The position numbers and the translations under genes were made by a program. Source: an uncultured Oscillospiraceae bacterium (GTDB taxonomy: Bacteria > Bacillota > Clostridia > Oscillospirales > Ruminococcaceae). From it: a stretch of 64,000 nt of DNA. Within the stretch, counting starts at the first letter, position 1; the number at the start of each line of letters is the position of its first letter. This document shows positions 35,392 to 43,404 of the stretch, one piece after another. The notes under the pieces were generated by a model. That model saw nothing but the letters and a program-made list of their open reading frames with translations. It made no database searches and was not told the origin of the DNA. The stretch lies in the NCBI GenBank assembly GCA_910583935.1, contig CAJTZM010000003.1, positions 62,001-126,000 of the forward strand. Direction: 5' to 3'.

Positions 35392-36348
35392 ATGGCACAT
35401 ACAATAGATTTGACATCTCTGGCGGTTGATCTGGGAATGCGGTATTACGAGGAACAAAATCTTTTGTTTGGCAGGCTGAGCGGATATGAATGCGCCGTAC
35501 TGACACAGCCGGAGAAAAAGATCCTGATGATTCACCTATCGGCGAAGCCCGCTTCGCCGGAGGATAGCGGTATGGAGCAGCTGCTGGAGGAAATCCGGCA
35601 GGCGCACCCGGCGGTGAAGGCGGCGGTATATGAAAATTTTACCGCCAGCCTGCGAATTAGCACAGCTGCCGAAGAACAGCCGCAGCAGTTGGCGGGGTTA
35701 CTGCTCAAGCAGATTGCCGGCTTCGCGGAGAAAAATCGCTATCAGCCCTGCTGCAGCGGCTGCGGCAAAACCAAGGATGTGCGGCGCTTTCTGCTGGGTG
35801 GGGACGCCCGAATGCTTTGCCCTGCCTGCCGCGTCAAAGCGGAGACAGATCTGACCGAACAGTGGCAGCGCAGGAAATTTCCCCATCACAGCGTATGGAA
35901 GGGCCTTGTAGTGGTTTTTTTGGTTCTGCTGATCGGCGCCACCGCTTGGATCGGCGTCTATACCAGCGGCCATTCGGCCACATTGGTCGGGGTGGCGATG
36001 ACCGTGCTGTGCTTTTTGGGCTACCAATATATGGCCGGCCGGATGAAAAAGGGCGGCGTTATTGGTATTCTTTTGGGACTTTTTGCCACGGTATTTCTCT
36101 GCCACAATCTTTGCGTGGCCTTTGAGCTGGTAGTTGCCATCGGCCAGCAGCAGGAAATCACCATCACCGGCGCTTTACTGTTTATCCCCACCTTTTTAAA
36201 GGATCCGACCAACCGGGAGGTTTATTTTTTACAGCTGGGTCTTTCCTTATTGGCGGTGGTGCTGGCCAGCGCCCCCATGCTGTGGATGGTTCATTATTCC
36301 TGGCATCACAAAGAACGGCTGGAGTCCCTGGAGGAGCCCGCCGCGTAA
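35392..36348 (+). CDS. Membrane protein with zinc ribbon, unrecognised
   Basis: 318 residues. An N-terminal soluble part (about 1-115) is followed by a zinc-ribbon-like CSGCGKTKDVRRFLL-x5-MLCPAC pair (about residues 120-145), then four or five membrane segments ('GLVVVFLVLLIGATAWIGVY', 'VGVAMTVLCFLGYQYMAGRM', 'GIFVGLLFATVFLCH'-like, 'LGLSLLAVVLASAPMLWMVH'). I do not recognise the family. It is 28 nt upstream of an S9 peptidase gene and possibly co-transcribed with it. Confidence 0.7.
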   Translation: MAHTIDLTSLAVDLGMRYYEEQNLLFGRLSGYECAVLTQPEKKILMIHLSAKPASPEDSGMEQLLEEIRQAHPAVKAAVYENFTASLRISTAAEEQPQQLAGLLLKQIAGFAEKNRYQPCCSGCGKTKDVRRFLLGGDARMLCPACRVKAETDLTEQWQRRKFPHHSVWKGLVVVFLVLLIGATAWIGVYTSGHSATLVGVAMTVLCFLGYQYMAGRMKKGGVIGILLGLFATVFLCHNLCVAFELVVAIGQQQEITITGALLFIPTFLKDPTNREVYFLQLGLSLLAVVLASAPMLWMVHYSWHHKERLESLEEPAA

Positions 36349-36376
36349 ATCTATAAATTTTAGGGAGGTTTTTTCT

Positions 36377-38380
36377 GTGAAACCCATCGGCATTGACCAC
36401 TTTGCGAAGTTTTCCTTTTTGAATCATCTAAAGGTCAGCGACACAGGAAAGGCTGCCTTTTTGGTCAAAAAGGCGAATCTGGAGGAAAACGGCTACGACT
36501 CGGATTTATATCTCTGGCAGAACGGTCAGCCCTGCCGTCTGACCGACACCGGCAAGGTTTCGGATTTCTACTGGGTGGGAGAGGAGCTGTATTTTCCGGC
36601 CATCCGCAAAAAGGCGGACCGGGAATACACGAAAAAAGGCCTGCCGCTGACGGTATTCTACCGCCTTCCCTTAACCGGCGGCGAGGCGGTAGAGGCATTC
36701 CGGGTCAAGGCAAAAATCAAATCTGTACAGTTTCTTTCCCCGTCGGAATTTTACTTTGTGGCGGATTACGATCCCAAAGCGGAATGGGCGCTGGAAACTG
36801 CCGACGGCGACGTGGAGAAGGCTGCCGCGCTCTTAAAGGAAGAAGCGGATTACATGGTTTTTGACCAGCTTCCCTTTTGGTCCAACGGCGTGGGGATCAC
36901 CAATGGCCATCGGGACCGGCTGTACTATTACAGCAAGGGGGAGATCGCTGTGATCACCGACCAGTTTACCAATGTCAAGGACTGGAAGGTGATGGACGGC
37001 GGGAAGCGGGTCCTTTATATTGCCAACCGCTTTGAGCCGAACCAAAAAAAGGAGCCGCCGACCCAGCTGAAACTGTATGAAAAAGCCACCGGCGCCATTT
37101 CCGACGTGTCTATGGAGACTCCCTTCTCCCACAGCGGCATTACCCTGCTGGACGGAGATGAAATTCTGCTGCTGGGCTGCGATCAGAAGCTGTACGGCCT
37201 AAACCAGGATCCCAATTTCTACCGCTACAACCTGAAAACCGGCGAGCGGAAGGTGCTGGACGAAAGTCACATGCACGCCACCAGCTGCTCGGTGGGCAGC
37301 GATGTAAAGATGGGAAATATCTCCTCCCCCTGGCATTACGACGGTAAGGACACGGTCTATTTTACCGAGACGATTGACGACAGCTGTCAGTTAGTTGCCA
37401 TCGACCTGAAAAAAGGCGGTATTCGCCACATCACTGAGAAAAAAGGAATGGTTGTGGAATTTGCGCCCTATGAAAAAGGATTTTTGACCCTTTGCATCCG
37501 CGGCGACAATGGAATTGAGCTGTTTAAGACAGAGCTGTCCGGCAAGGAAACCCAGCTGACCCATCTAAACACCCATCTCACTGAGGAATATGCCATCTCC
37601 ACGCCGGAGGAGCTGACCTTCCAAAACGAAGCGGGAGACTGGATCAAGGGCTGGATCATCAAGCCGGTGGGGTTTGACGACAGCAAAAAGTATCCGGTGA
37701 TTCTGGACATCCACGGGGGGCCTAAGACCGCCTATGGTCCCAACTTCTTCCACGAAATGCAGTACTGGGCTAACCTGGGATACGGTGTAATTTTCTGCAA
37801 TCCCACCGGGTCCGACGGACGAGGCACCCGGTTTTCCGACATCCGGGGCAAATATGGTACCATTGATTATAACGATATCATGACCTTTGTAGACGTATGT
37901 CTGGAAAAATCCCCCTGGATGGACAAGGATCGCATGGGGGTTACCGGCGGCAGCTACGGCGGATTCATGACCAACTGGATCATTGGCCATACCGACCGGT
38001 TCCGCTGCGCCGCCTCCCAGCGAAGCATCTCCAACTGGATCTCTAAATCCAACACCACCGATATCGGTTACTATTTTAACAAGGATCAAATCGGCACCGA
38101 CACCTGGACGGATCACGACAAGATCTGGTGGCATTCTCCCTTAAAATACGCCAATCAGTGCAAAACGCCCACCCTGTTCATCCACAGCGACGAGGACTAC
38201 CGCTGCTGGCTGGCGGAAGGCCTGCAAATGTATTACGCGTTAAAATACTTTGGCGTGGAGGCGCGGATCTGCATTTTTAAAGGGGAAAATCACGAGCTGA
38301 GCCGCAGCGGAAAGCCGCTGCACCGCATCCGCCGCTTAAAGGAAATCACCCAGTGGTTTGACCAGCATCTGAAGGCTTAG
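36377..38380 (+). CDS. Prolyl oligopeptidase family (S9) peptidase
   Basis: 667 residues: a beta-propeller N-terminal two-thirds and a C-terminal alpha/beta hydrolase domain. The nucleophile Ser526 is in GGSYGGFMTNW, the acid is in 'FIHSDEDYRCW' and the His in 'GENHELSRSG' (about residue 639). 'DIHGGPKTAYG' carries the oxyanion segment. It cleaves short peptides, acylaminoacyl- or dipeptidyl-type; no signal peptide is visible, so it is probably cytoplasmic. The start is GTG at 36377 after AGGGAGG. Confidence 0.92.
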   Translation: MKPIGIDHFAKFSFLNHLKVSDTGKAAFLVKKANLEENGYDSDLYLWQNGQPCRLTDTGKVSDFYWVGEELYFPAIRKKADREYTKKGLPLTVFYRLPLTGGEAVEAFRVKAKIKSVQFLSPSEFYFVADYDPKAEWALETADGDVEKAAALLKEEADYMVFDQLPFWSNGVGITNGHRDRLYYYSKGEIAVITDQFTNVKDWKVMDGGKRVLYIANRFEPNQKKEPPTQLKLYEKATGAISDVSMETPFSHSGITLLDGDEILLLGCDQKLYGLNQDPNFYRYNLKTGERKVLDESHMHATSCSVGSDVKMGNISSPWHYDGKDTVYFTETIDDSCQLVAIDLKKGGIRHITEKKGMVVEFAPYEKGFLTLCIRGDNGIELFKTELSGKETQLTHLNTHLTEEYAISTPEELTFQNEAGDWIKGWIIKPVGFDDSKKYPVILDIHGGPKTAYGPNFFHEMQYWANLGYGVIFCNPTGSDGRGTRFSDIRGKYGTIDYNDIMTFVDVCLEKSPWMDKDRMGVTGGSYGGFMTNWIIGHTDRFRCAASQRSISNWISKSNTTDIGYYFNKDQIGTDTWTDHDKIWWHSPLKYANQCKTPTLFIHSDEDYRCWLAEGLQMYYALKYFGVEARICIFKGENHELSRSGKPLHRIRRLKEITQWFDQHLKA

Positions 38381-38440
38381 TTTCATCTGTCTTTTACCAA
38401 AAAATGCTGCATCTTTTGGAACAACTCCGGTAAGAAAGTT

Positions 38441-38478
38441 AGCACCCGCTGAAATGAAGTTGTTTTTCAGCGGGTGCT
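38441..38478. repeat. 38-nt hairpin repeat, copy 2
   Basis: AGCACCCGCTGAAA ... TTTTCAGCGGGTGCT, 38 nt, same length and core as 9795-9832. Positions 2-3 (GC instead of AT) and the matching 3' pair change together, keeping the stem. It sits just after the S9 peptidase gene. Confidence 0.7.
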
Positions 38479-38588
38479 GCTTTCAGTACATTTTGACACG
38501 AAATTTCGCATGCTACGGTATGGCTACCGGGTTTCATGTCATATCCCTTTTGTGCCTGGAGCGCAGCGGAAAGGAATGGTCCAAACAA

Positions 38589-39137
38589 ATGGATCAAATA
38601 AAACTCATCAGAGTATCCGCCAAGTATGCGGAGAAAATTTGGGAATATAGAGCAGAATTTCCTGCTGACCAAATGAGGGTCACCTACGACCCTGCCAGAA
38701 TTCCAGGTATGGATTATCTTGAAAAGTACAATGATGGGCTAAAATACGAAAATGTACTTGACTGGCTTACGTTTTGTGAGGATATGTCCGATAAACTAAC
38801 TTGGTATATGTCCATTCGTGAAAATGATGGTAAGATTGTTGGTTTTATTCTTTTTCGTCACAAACTGGAATATGACGATGATGAGAAAGAATTTGCTTCA
38901 AACTTCGGCTATTCGATTCGCCCCAGTGAGCGTGGAAAAGGATATGCAAAAGAGCAGCTTCGACTTGGTTTACAAAAAGCAAAAGCATTTGGGCTTGATC
39001 GAGTACGAATAGTATGCCGTGATAGAAACATCGGCAGTAATAAAACCATTCTTGCTAACGGCGGCCTTTATGTTGACACAATTCTTGGTTCGGAATCGGG
39101 TTTGGATATCAATCGTTATGATATTCCGATCGTCTAA
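38589..39137 (+). CDS. GNAT-family N-acetyltransferase
   Basis: 182 residues. The acetyl-CoA segment is 'YSIRPSERGKGYAKEQLRLG' with the conserved R/Q-x-x-G-x-G/A pattern, preceded by 'GKIVGFILFRHK'. The target is unknown. ATG at 38589 fits the N-terminal 'MDQIKLIRVSAKYAEKIWEY'. The gene is noticeably A+T-richer than the S9 peptidase upstream, so it may have been acquired by transfer. It is outside the mobile element to its right. Confidence 0.85.
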   Translation: MDQIKLIRVSAKYAEKIWEYRAEFPADQMRVTYDPARIPGMDYLEKYNDGLKYENVLDWLTFCEDMSDKLTWYMSIRENDGKIVGFILFRHKLEYDDDEKEFASNFGYSIRPSERGKGYAKEQLRLGLQKAKAFGLDRVRIVCRDRNIGSNKTILANGGLYVDTILGSESGLDINRYDIPIV

Positions 39138-39227
39138 AGCCGCTTCCGGCTGCATGCATAATACAACAATTATTGTCAAAAAAATTTTGTCTTACAGAAC
39201 TCCGGTTGATCGATCTATCCACTATGA

Positions 39228-39277
39228 AAGGGCAAGGCAAGCTGCTATTGCAGTCTGCCCTGCCTTTAACTTTTTAT
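39228..39277 (+). terminator. Possible hairpin terminator after the GNAT gene
   Basis: An imperfect stem of repeated GGCA/TGCC elements followed by a T-rich stretch. Confidence 0.35.
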
Positions 39278-39343
39278 GGGTACAATTTTTGTAGATGTAG
39301 TGCCTTTTTGTGGGATATCGGGCGGCCTGTTATTTTTCGTTGC

Positions 39344-39373
39344 TTGTATCACTCGTCCGCCGGACGATATAAT
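39344..39373 (+). promoter_or_regulatory. Promoter/operator of the interrupted XRE gene
   Basis: TTGTAT (39344-39349), 18-nt spacer, TATAAT (39368-39373). The spacer holds a perfect palindrome TCGTCCG-C-CGGACGA (39353-39367), a likely repressor site. Confidence 0.75.
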
Positions 39374-39397
39374 ACGGCCAGAAGGGAGTGAAAATTT

Positions 39398-39504
39398 TTG
39401 CTACAGGAACAATTAAAAGCGCTGCGTTTGAAAAAGGGCTTATCCCAGGAGGAGCTGGCCACTCGGATCCACGTGGTGCGCCAAACCGTTTCCAAATGGG
39501 AAAC
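39398..39504 (+). pseudogene. XRE regulator, 5' fragment (gene split by the element)
   Basis: TTG start at 39398 after GAAGGGAG. The 35 codons encode a Cro/C1 helix-turn-helix: 'LKALRLKKGLSQEELATRIH', 'VVRQTVSKWET'. The frame continues four residues into the element and stops. Joined to 46960-47395 across the repeat GGGAAAC it gives '...SKWETGLSVPDAQML...', the canonical continuation of this family, in frame. Confidence 0.88.
39498..39504. repeat. Left 7-bp direct repeat (attL core)
   Basis: GGGAAAC. The identical right copy is at 46953-46959. It contains GA, the crossover dinucleotide used by Tn4451/Tn5397-type serine recombinases. Confidence 0.75.
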
Positions 39505-39508
39505 CGGA

Positions 39509-39528
39509 GTTTCCCAAAGTTAAAGATA
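39509..39528 (+). repeat. Left terminal inverted repeat of the element
   Basis: GTTTCCCAAAGTTAAAGATA; the partner is 46940-46959 on the opposite strand, 18 of 20 matching. With the CGGA spacer the two would form a 44-nt near-palindromic attP in the circular form. Confidence 0.8.
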
Positions 39529-39584
39529 CCACATCAATCCCACGCGGACTTTTGCTCAACCGATACAGCCGGAGGGCTGGATAA

Positions 39585-39636
39585 CAAGAAAAGGCGGTAT
39601 GCGCCCCGTGGAGGGGTAGCGTACCGCCTTTTCTTG
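39585..39636. repeat. 15-bp hairpin in the oriT region
   Basis: CAAGAAAAGGCGGTA and TACCGCCTTTTCTTG arms with an inner CCCC/GGGG stem. A second small hairpin GGGGGC/GCCCCC follows near 39650-39665. These may be termination or conjugation structures. Confidence 0.5.
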
Positions 39637-40121
39637 TGGGGGTTTCCAAAGGGGGCAACGCCCCCATTTGGCACACGACTTTGCGAAGCAAAGTGTAGTG
39701 TGTTATACGCTCTGCCGGCGTTGCCGTGAAAATGCCGTTGCCGCCGGGGAGGGCAAGGGCATTTGAAGCGGCAGGAAAACAGGGCTGTGCTTGCGTGGCG
39801 TGGAGCCGCAAGCGCAGGTCTGGACTCATCAGCAGACAGGGCGTATATGAAAGCCCCAGTTCCTCGTCCTACGCTCCAACTTGTGGACAAAGTGTCCCGA
39901 AGTTGTGGCCACACTCCCGGAAAAGTAGCAGGACAACGGGCAACCGTCAAGGCTGAAATGAACGGGTTTACACCCGGCCTTGACCTCCGCCCGCTGTCCC
40001 GCTGGATGGGTGGACAAGGCGGCCAATCCCTCAAAGTGCTTGGCCGCTCTCTTTCTGATTTTGAGGTATTCAGTTTTTCAAAATTGAATAATCAAAATAA
40101 ATTTTTTCGATTGAAAAAATT
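39637..40121. other. Noncoding left arm of the element
   Basis: About 485 nt without a convincing gene; several frames are open on both strands but none has a ribosome site. It contains oriT (39671-39708) and a segment near 39884-39904 (GGACAAAGTGTCCCGAAGTTG-like) that recurs at 42766-42787. Confidence 0.6.
39671..39708 (+). other. MOBV-type origin of transfer (oriT)
   Basis: Stem ACTTTGC-GAA-GCAAAGT (39678-39694) immediately 5' of TAGTGTGTTATAC (39696-39708). In pMV158 the MobM nick lies in TAGTG-TG/TTA, giving a predicted nick between 39702 and 39703. The outer CACAC/GTGTG also pairs. A MobV relaxase gene is in the same element. Confidence 0.8.
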
Positions 40122-40988
40122 TTATTTGTTATCATCTTCAATGCCATATTTTTTCTTTTGCCGAATCACATAATTACTGATTTTTTCATCATATAGTGGA
40201 TACTGGTAATCCAACTGGCATGCCACTTCTGACGAAACCTCCCGGAACAATGCCATACATTGTTCAAAGGATTCCCACATATGGGGATAGGAATCCATAT
40301 TATAAGTGGACATAAGTCGTTCCCACAATTCCTCTGGGACATATTGCTTCATAAATTTATAGTTTTTTCCCAAACTGAAATGAAATCCCTGTTTGATACC
40401 AATCAGCCAGGAAATCATGCGAAGCAATTCTTTTCGTACTATATCATTCATATGGTCAATAGCAAAAAGAATTTCTTTGCGGCATAAGCCCTTTACTACA
40501 TATGTTGTAGTATTCCAAAATTCATTACAGCAATCGTCAAACATTCTTTGAGTAGGCTTCTGCAAGTGGTAGTCTATATCCGTTGGTATTGGCGGCTTTA
40601 CGATACGGTTGTCTTTATCCAACAGTAACTTTACCAGTTTATCCCATGTAAAATACTCGTCTATCAGTTCCAGCGGCAGCAAAGTTAAATCTATCTTAAC
40701 ATCATCAGTAAACAGCATTAAATATGAAAATCCCTTTTCTACAGCTGGAAATAATTCCATATCTTCCGGCTTTTGCAGAATCAACCTTTCACCAAATATA
40801 TCTAGCCATTTATCATCACTTGTGAAGCTGTCCATATCCGTAACAAAAAAAGTAATATCAAAATCCTGAAAATCATCAGGCGGAATATTTGTATTTGTTC
40901 TAGATCCTTCCAAAGTAACCATGCGAATGCGTTTGTCTGTTTTTGCAAAATTCAAAACAATATCATAAACTTCCTTTTCTGATCTCAT
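40122..40988 (-). CDS. Aminoglycoside 6-adenylyltransferase, ANT(6) family (closest recall: ANT(6)-Ib)
   Basis: 288 residues. 'VTLEGSRTNTNIPPDDFQDF' holds the nucleotidyltransferase GSR and the metal Asp pair follows (DFDITFFVTDMDSF). 'ERLILQKPEDMELFPAVEKG', 'VKIDLTLLPLE' and 'GLCRKEILFAIDHMNDIVRK' are ANT(6) signatures. The family adenylylates the 6-hydroxyl of streptomycin. It resembles ANT(6)-Ib more than AadE (ANT(6)-Ia) by memory. ATG at 40988 follows GGAGGAG; an upstream TTG is less likely. The gene is A+T-rich compared with the chromosome. Confidence 0.88.
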   Translation of the reverse strand: MRSEKEVYDIVLNFAKTDKRIRMVTLEGSRTNTNIPPDDFQDFDITFFVTDMDSFTSDDKWLDIFGERLILQKPEDMELFPAVEKGFSYLMLFTDDVKIDLTLLPLELIDEYFTWDKLVKLLLDKDNRIVKPPIPTDIDYHLQKPTQRMFDDCCNEFWNTTTYVVKGLCRKEILFAIDHMNDIVRKELLRMISWLIGIKQGFHFSLGKNYKFMKQYVPEELWERLMSTYNMDSYPHMWESFEQCMALFREVSSEVACQLDYQYPLYDEKISNYVIRQKKKYGIEDDNK

Positions 40989-41078
40989 TTTTATCTCCTC
41001 CAATTATTGAAATAGGTGTGAAGCCATTTTAGGGCTTTCCCGCCTTGATTACCCTTTAGCAAAGACGGGCGGGACTGT

Positions 41079-41104
41079 CAACGGCGGCGCATGAAATGCG
41101 CCGT
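41079..41104. repeat. Small hairpin between the kinase and ANT(6) genes
   Basis: GGCGCAT-GAA-ATGCGCC with AAC/GTT outer pairs, in the 175-nt gap between the two cargo genes. Confidence 0.4.
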
Positions 41105-41163
41105 TCATCTTGACCGTTGACTGGCTCGGCTGGCTTTGCTATCTTCCTGACAAATGGGAATGT

Positions 41164-41709
41164 CTAAGATAGTAAAGACGTCCCACATGCAACTCTTTCT
41201 TTTATTGCGGAAACCGTATCTTTAATTGTGAATGTAGTTGTGTCTATGACATTTGATTCATATACTCCCAAACCGGAAAATTGCTCCCACATTGTTTCCA
41301 CTAATTCAATATTTGTTTTTCTATCTAATTTTGAGCGTTCCACAGCTCGCTTCATAGTTTCTTTTTTACTCGCTCTTAATACAATATAGTGTACCTCGTA
41401 ATCTTCTTGGGCAAGAGCTTTCCATGGCTCCAAAAACCATGGCCCGACAATCCCATCTACAATTACATCATATCCGCCACGAGCATATCGCTTTGCAGCT
41501 TCTAAAAAGGCTTCAATGACAACCAGATTTTGCTCGTTGGATTCTGGCAAATGTGGTGGTATTGCGCCTTTGCTTAAGTAATGAAAAAAGTCATCGGTGT
41601 GCATATGCACTGATTTATCCATATCTGATTCCTTTGCGACAATTGACGCAGTTGTTGTTTTTCCTGTCCCCGGTGAGCCTGTAATCACAATAATTCTTCC
41701 TTGATTCAT
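41164..41709 (-). CDS. P-loop nucleoside/antibiotic kinase-like protein
   Basis: 181 residues. Walker A is 'ITGSPGTGKTTTASIVAKES' (residues about 8-27). A second acidic segment 'DVIVDGIVGPWFLEPW' resembles AAA_33/chloramphenicol phosphotransferase-like kinases. A LID-like 'KKETMKRAVERSKLDRKTN' region follows. The substrate is unknown. Its position between a resistance gene and the element regulator suggests a cargo role such as antibiotic phosphorylation, which is inference. ATG at 41709; A+T-rich. Confidence 0.7.
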   Translation of the reverse strand: MNQGRIIVITGSPGTGKTTTASIVAKESDMDKSVHMHTDDFFHYLSKGAIPPHLPESNEQNLVVIEAFLEAAKRYARGGYDVIVDGIVGPWFLEPWKALAQEDYEVHYIVLRASKKETMKRAVERSKLDRKTNIELVETMWEQFSGLGVYESNVIDTTTFTIKDTVSAIKERVACGTSLLS

Positions 41710-41737
41710 CTGTATTTTCCCTCACAATTCAAATTTA

Positions 41738-42541
41738 TCACTTTGTTCCTGCCTGCTCAATCATCTTCTTCGCAAACTGCTGGAACATTTCAACAGTTTC
41801 TTTATCCATCGGTGTAAGCTGTCCGATCTGTCCAGCTATCATCGCCGTTACATCGTCAATGGAAAGTGGTTTTTGTTTCTGTTCCGCCAGTGCGTCCCGC
41901 ATGGCTTGGAACATAGCGGCGGTCACAGCTTCTCCCGGCTGTTCCCCGTTGTCAATGTCTTTCTTAATGTCCCGCAGGATAGCCAGGAACACATTTTTGA
42001 TTTTTTCAATCTCCGCTTCATGTTCCCCTATCTTTTGGGCGTTCAAAAGCTGTAAATCCTGCTTCGCTTCTGCCCGGTGTTCCGGGTGTTCTTTCATCAG
42101 GTCGGACAGGGAAGCCGTTGCCATCTCGATAAGCTGGTTTCTTGCTGTTATGCCCTTTGCCGCCGTATCCTGAAAATAAATCCGTATCAAATCTATCAGC
42201 TTAGGAAAATTCCTGTGTTCCAACAGGCGGTTGAGGATTTGCACATCAACAGCACCCGTCACAAGCCCCCTCACGGCTCCCTCGGACAAGCCTAATTCAG
42301 AAATATCGTAGCTTTTACGAACGCTCACGGTAGACAAGCCCAGTATGTAGTCTGTCGATACCTTAAATTCCTTTGCCACACCTATGAGAATATCACTGCT
42401 GACCGTTCTTGTTTCGCCGCTGACAATGCGGCTCAACTGGGAAGCGGAAACGCCTATCTTCTCCGCAAGTTCCTTTTGTGTGATGTGGTTCCCGTTGCAT
42501 AAATCGGAAATCCGCTGTCCGGGCGTTCCGGGTAAAGCCAT
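41738..42541 (-). CDS. XRE-family regulator of the element
   Basis: 267 residues. The helix-turn-helix is 'ITQKELAEKIGVSASQLSRI' (residues about 23-60, 'GETRTVSSDILIGVAKEFKV'), followed by a long helical part with 'SIDDVTAMIAGQIGQLTPMD' near the end. It probably controls the element's leftward genes and perhaps the mobilization genes. ATG at 42541 follows GGAGGTG; a longer frame to 42562 is unnecessary. Confidence 0.85.
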   Translation of the reverse strand: MALPGTPGQRISDLCNGNHITQKELAEKIGVSASQLSRIVSGETRTVSSDILIGVAKEFKVSTDYILGLSTVSVRKSYDISELGLSEGAVRGLVTGAVDVQILNRLLEHRNFPKLIDLIRIYFQDTAAKGITARNQLIEMATASLSDLMKEHPEHRAEAKQDLQLLNAQKIGEHEAEIEKIKNVFLAILRDIKKDIDNGEQPGEAVTAAMFQAMRDALAEQKQKPLSIDDVTAMIAGQIGQLTPMDKETVEMFQQFAKKMIEQAGTK

Positions 42542-42879
42542 AGATACGCACCTCCTCCGCATACTTCCATTATACAGAATGATTGCAAAAATGCAATTTC
42601 CAAAGTGTAAACTTCATCAAAATGCAATTCTCGCAATATTCCGGGAATTGCATTTTTTTCGTGTAGACTTAGGGTAGTTCATCGATGGACGGCACCTTGA
42701 AAACAGAATGACCGTCCGAAAAGGAATACCCCGGCTGGGGAAGCACCGCAAGGAGTCGGACTTCGGGACAAAATGTCCCGAAGTTGCGAGGAGCGTGCCA
42801 ACGCCGGAACACGCCGCAGGAATGGGGCAGGAAACCTTTTCGGGGAGAACGGCAACGGAAAGCAAAATGGAGGGAACGC
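42542..42879. other. Intergenic control region of the element
   Basis: 338 nt. Minus strand: TTGCAT (about 42597-42592), 16-nt spacer, TATAAT (about 42575-42570), for the XRE gene. TTGCA/TGCAA and ATGCAATTC/GAATTGCAT palindromes between 42580 and 42655 are likely operators. A perfect 10-bp hairpin CTTCGGGACA/TGTCCCGAAG lies at 42761-42783. Confidence 0.6.
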
Positions 42880-43293
42880 ATGAGAGATAACCCCTATAAA
42901 GACTTGCCGCCGCTGGAACGCAGGCCGGACGGTTCCCTTTACCGCATGACCCCGGCGCAGAGAAAACAGGCGGCCAGCCTGATACGCCGGGAGTGCTGTT
43001 GCTGTGAGGACGGCAACTGCATTGTCCTTGACGATGGGGACACCTGCACCTGTCCGCAGACGATTTCTTTCTCGGTCTGCTGTAAGTGGTTCCGCTGGGC
43101 GGTCTTGCCGCTGGACGGGACGCTGGAAGCGGAGATTTTCCGGGATAAGGACTTGAAACGCTGTGAGGTCTGCGGCGGTGTGTTCGTCCCCAAATCCAAC
43201 CGGGCAAAATACTGCCCCGGCTGTGCCGCCAGAGTTCACAGGCGGCAGAAAACAGAAAGTGAACGGAAAAGGAGGTCTGCTGTGGACAGTTAG
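42880..43293 (+). CDS. Cysteine-rich VLP-domain protein
   Basis: 137 residues with a Cys cluster 'RRECCCCEDGNC' and two zinc-knuckle pairs, 'CEVCGGVFVPKSNRAKYCPGC'-like. The N-terminal 'YRMTPAQRKQAASLIRRE' matches the Cys-rich VLP family (Pfam PF14194-like), common on Firmicute conjugative elements. ATG at 42880 follows GGAGGG. The role is unknown but the placement with repA and mob suggests mobile-element maintenance or regulation. Confidence 0.75.
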   Translation: MRDNPYKDLPPLERRPDGSLYRMTPAQRKQAASLIRRECCCCEDGNCIVLDDGDTCTCPQTISFSVCCKWFRWAVLPLDGTLEAEIFRDKDLKRCEVCGGVFVPKSNRAKYCPGCAARVHRRQKTESERKRRSAVDS

Positions 43294-43404
43294 GAGCGAA
43301 AAAAGCCTTGATTTATCAGGCTTCGCAAGCCCCAAACCGGGGCTGGTGGTATAAAGTATCGCCCGCCCCGGAAAACGGGCTTCTAACCGTCCACAAAACG
43401 CACT

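Noticed and set aside
39388..39729. 113-codon frame entering the element
   Set aside because: It crosses the attL site and an oriT-type hairpin; the XRE frame at 39398 explains the first part.
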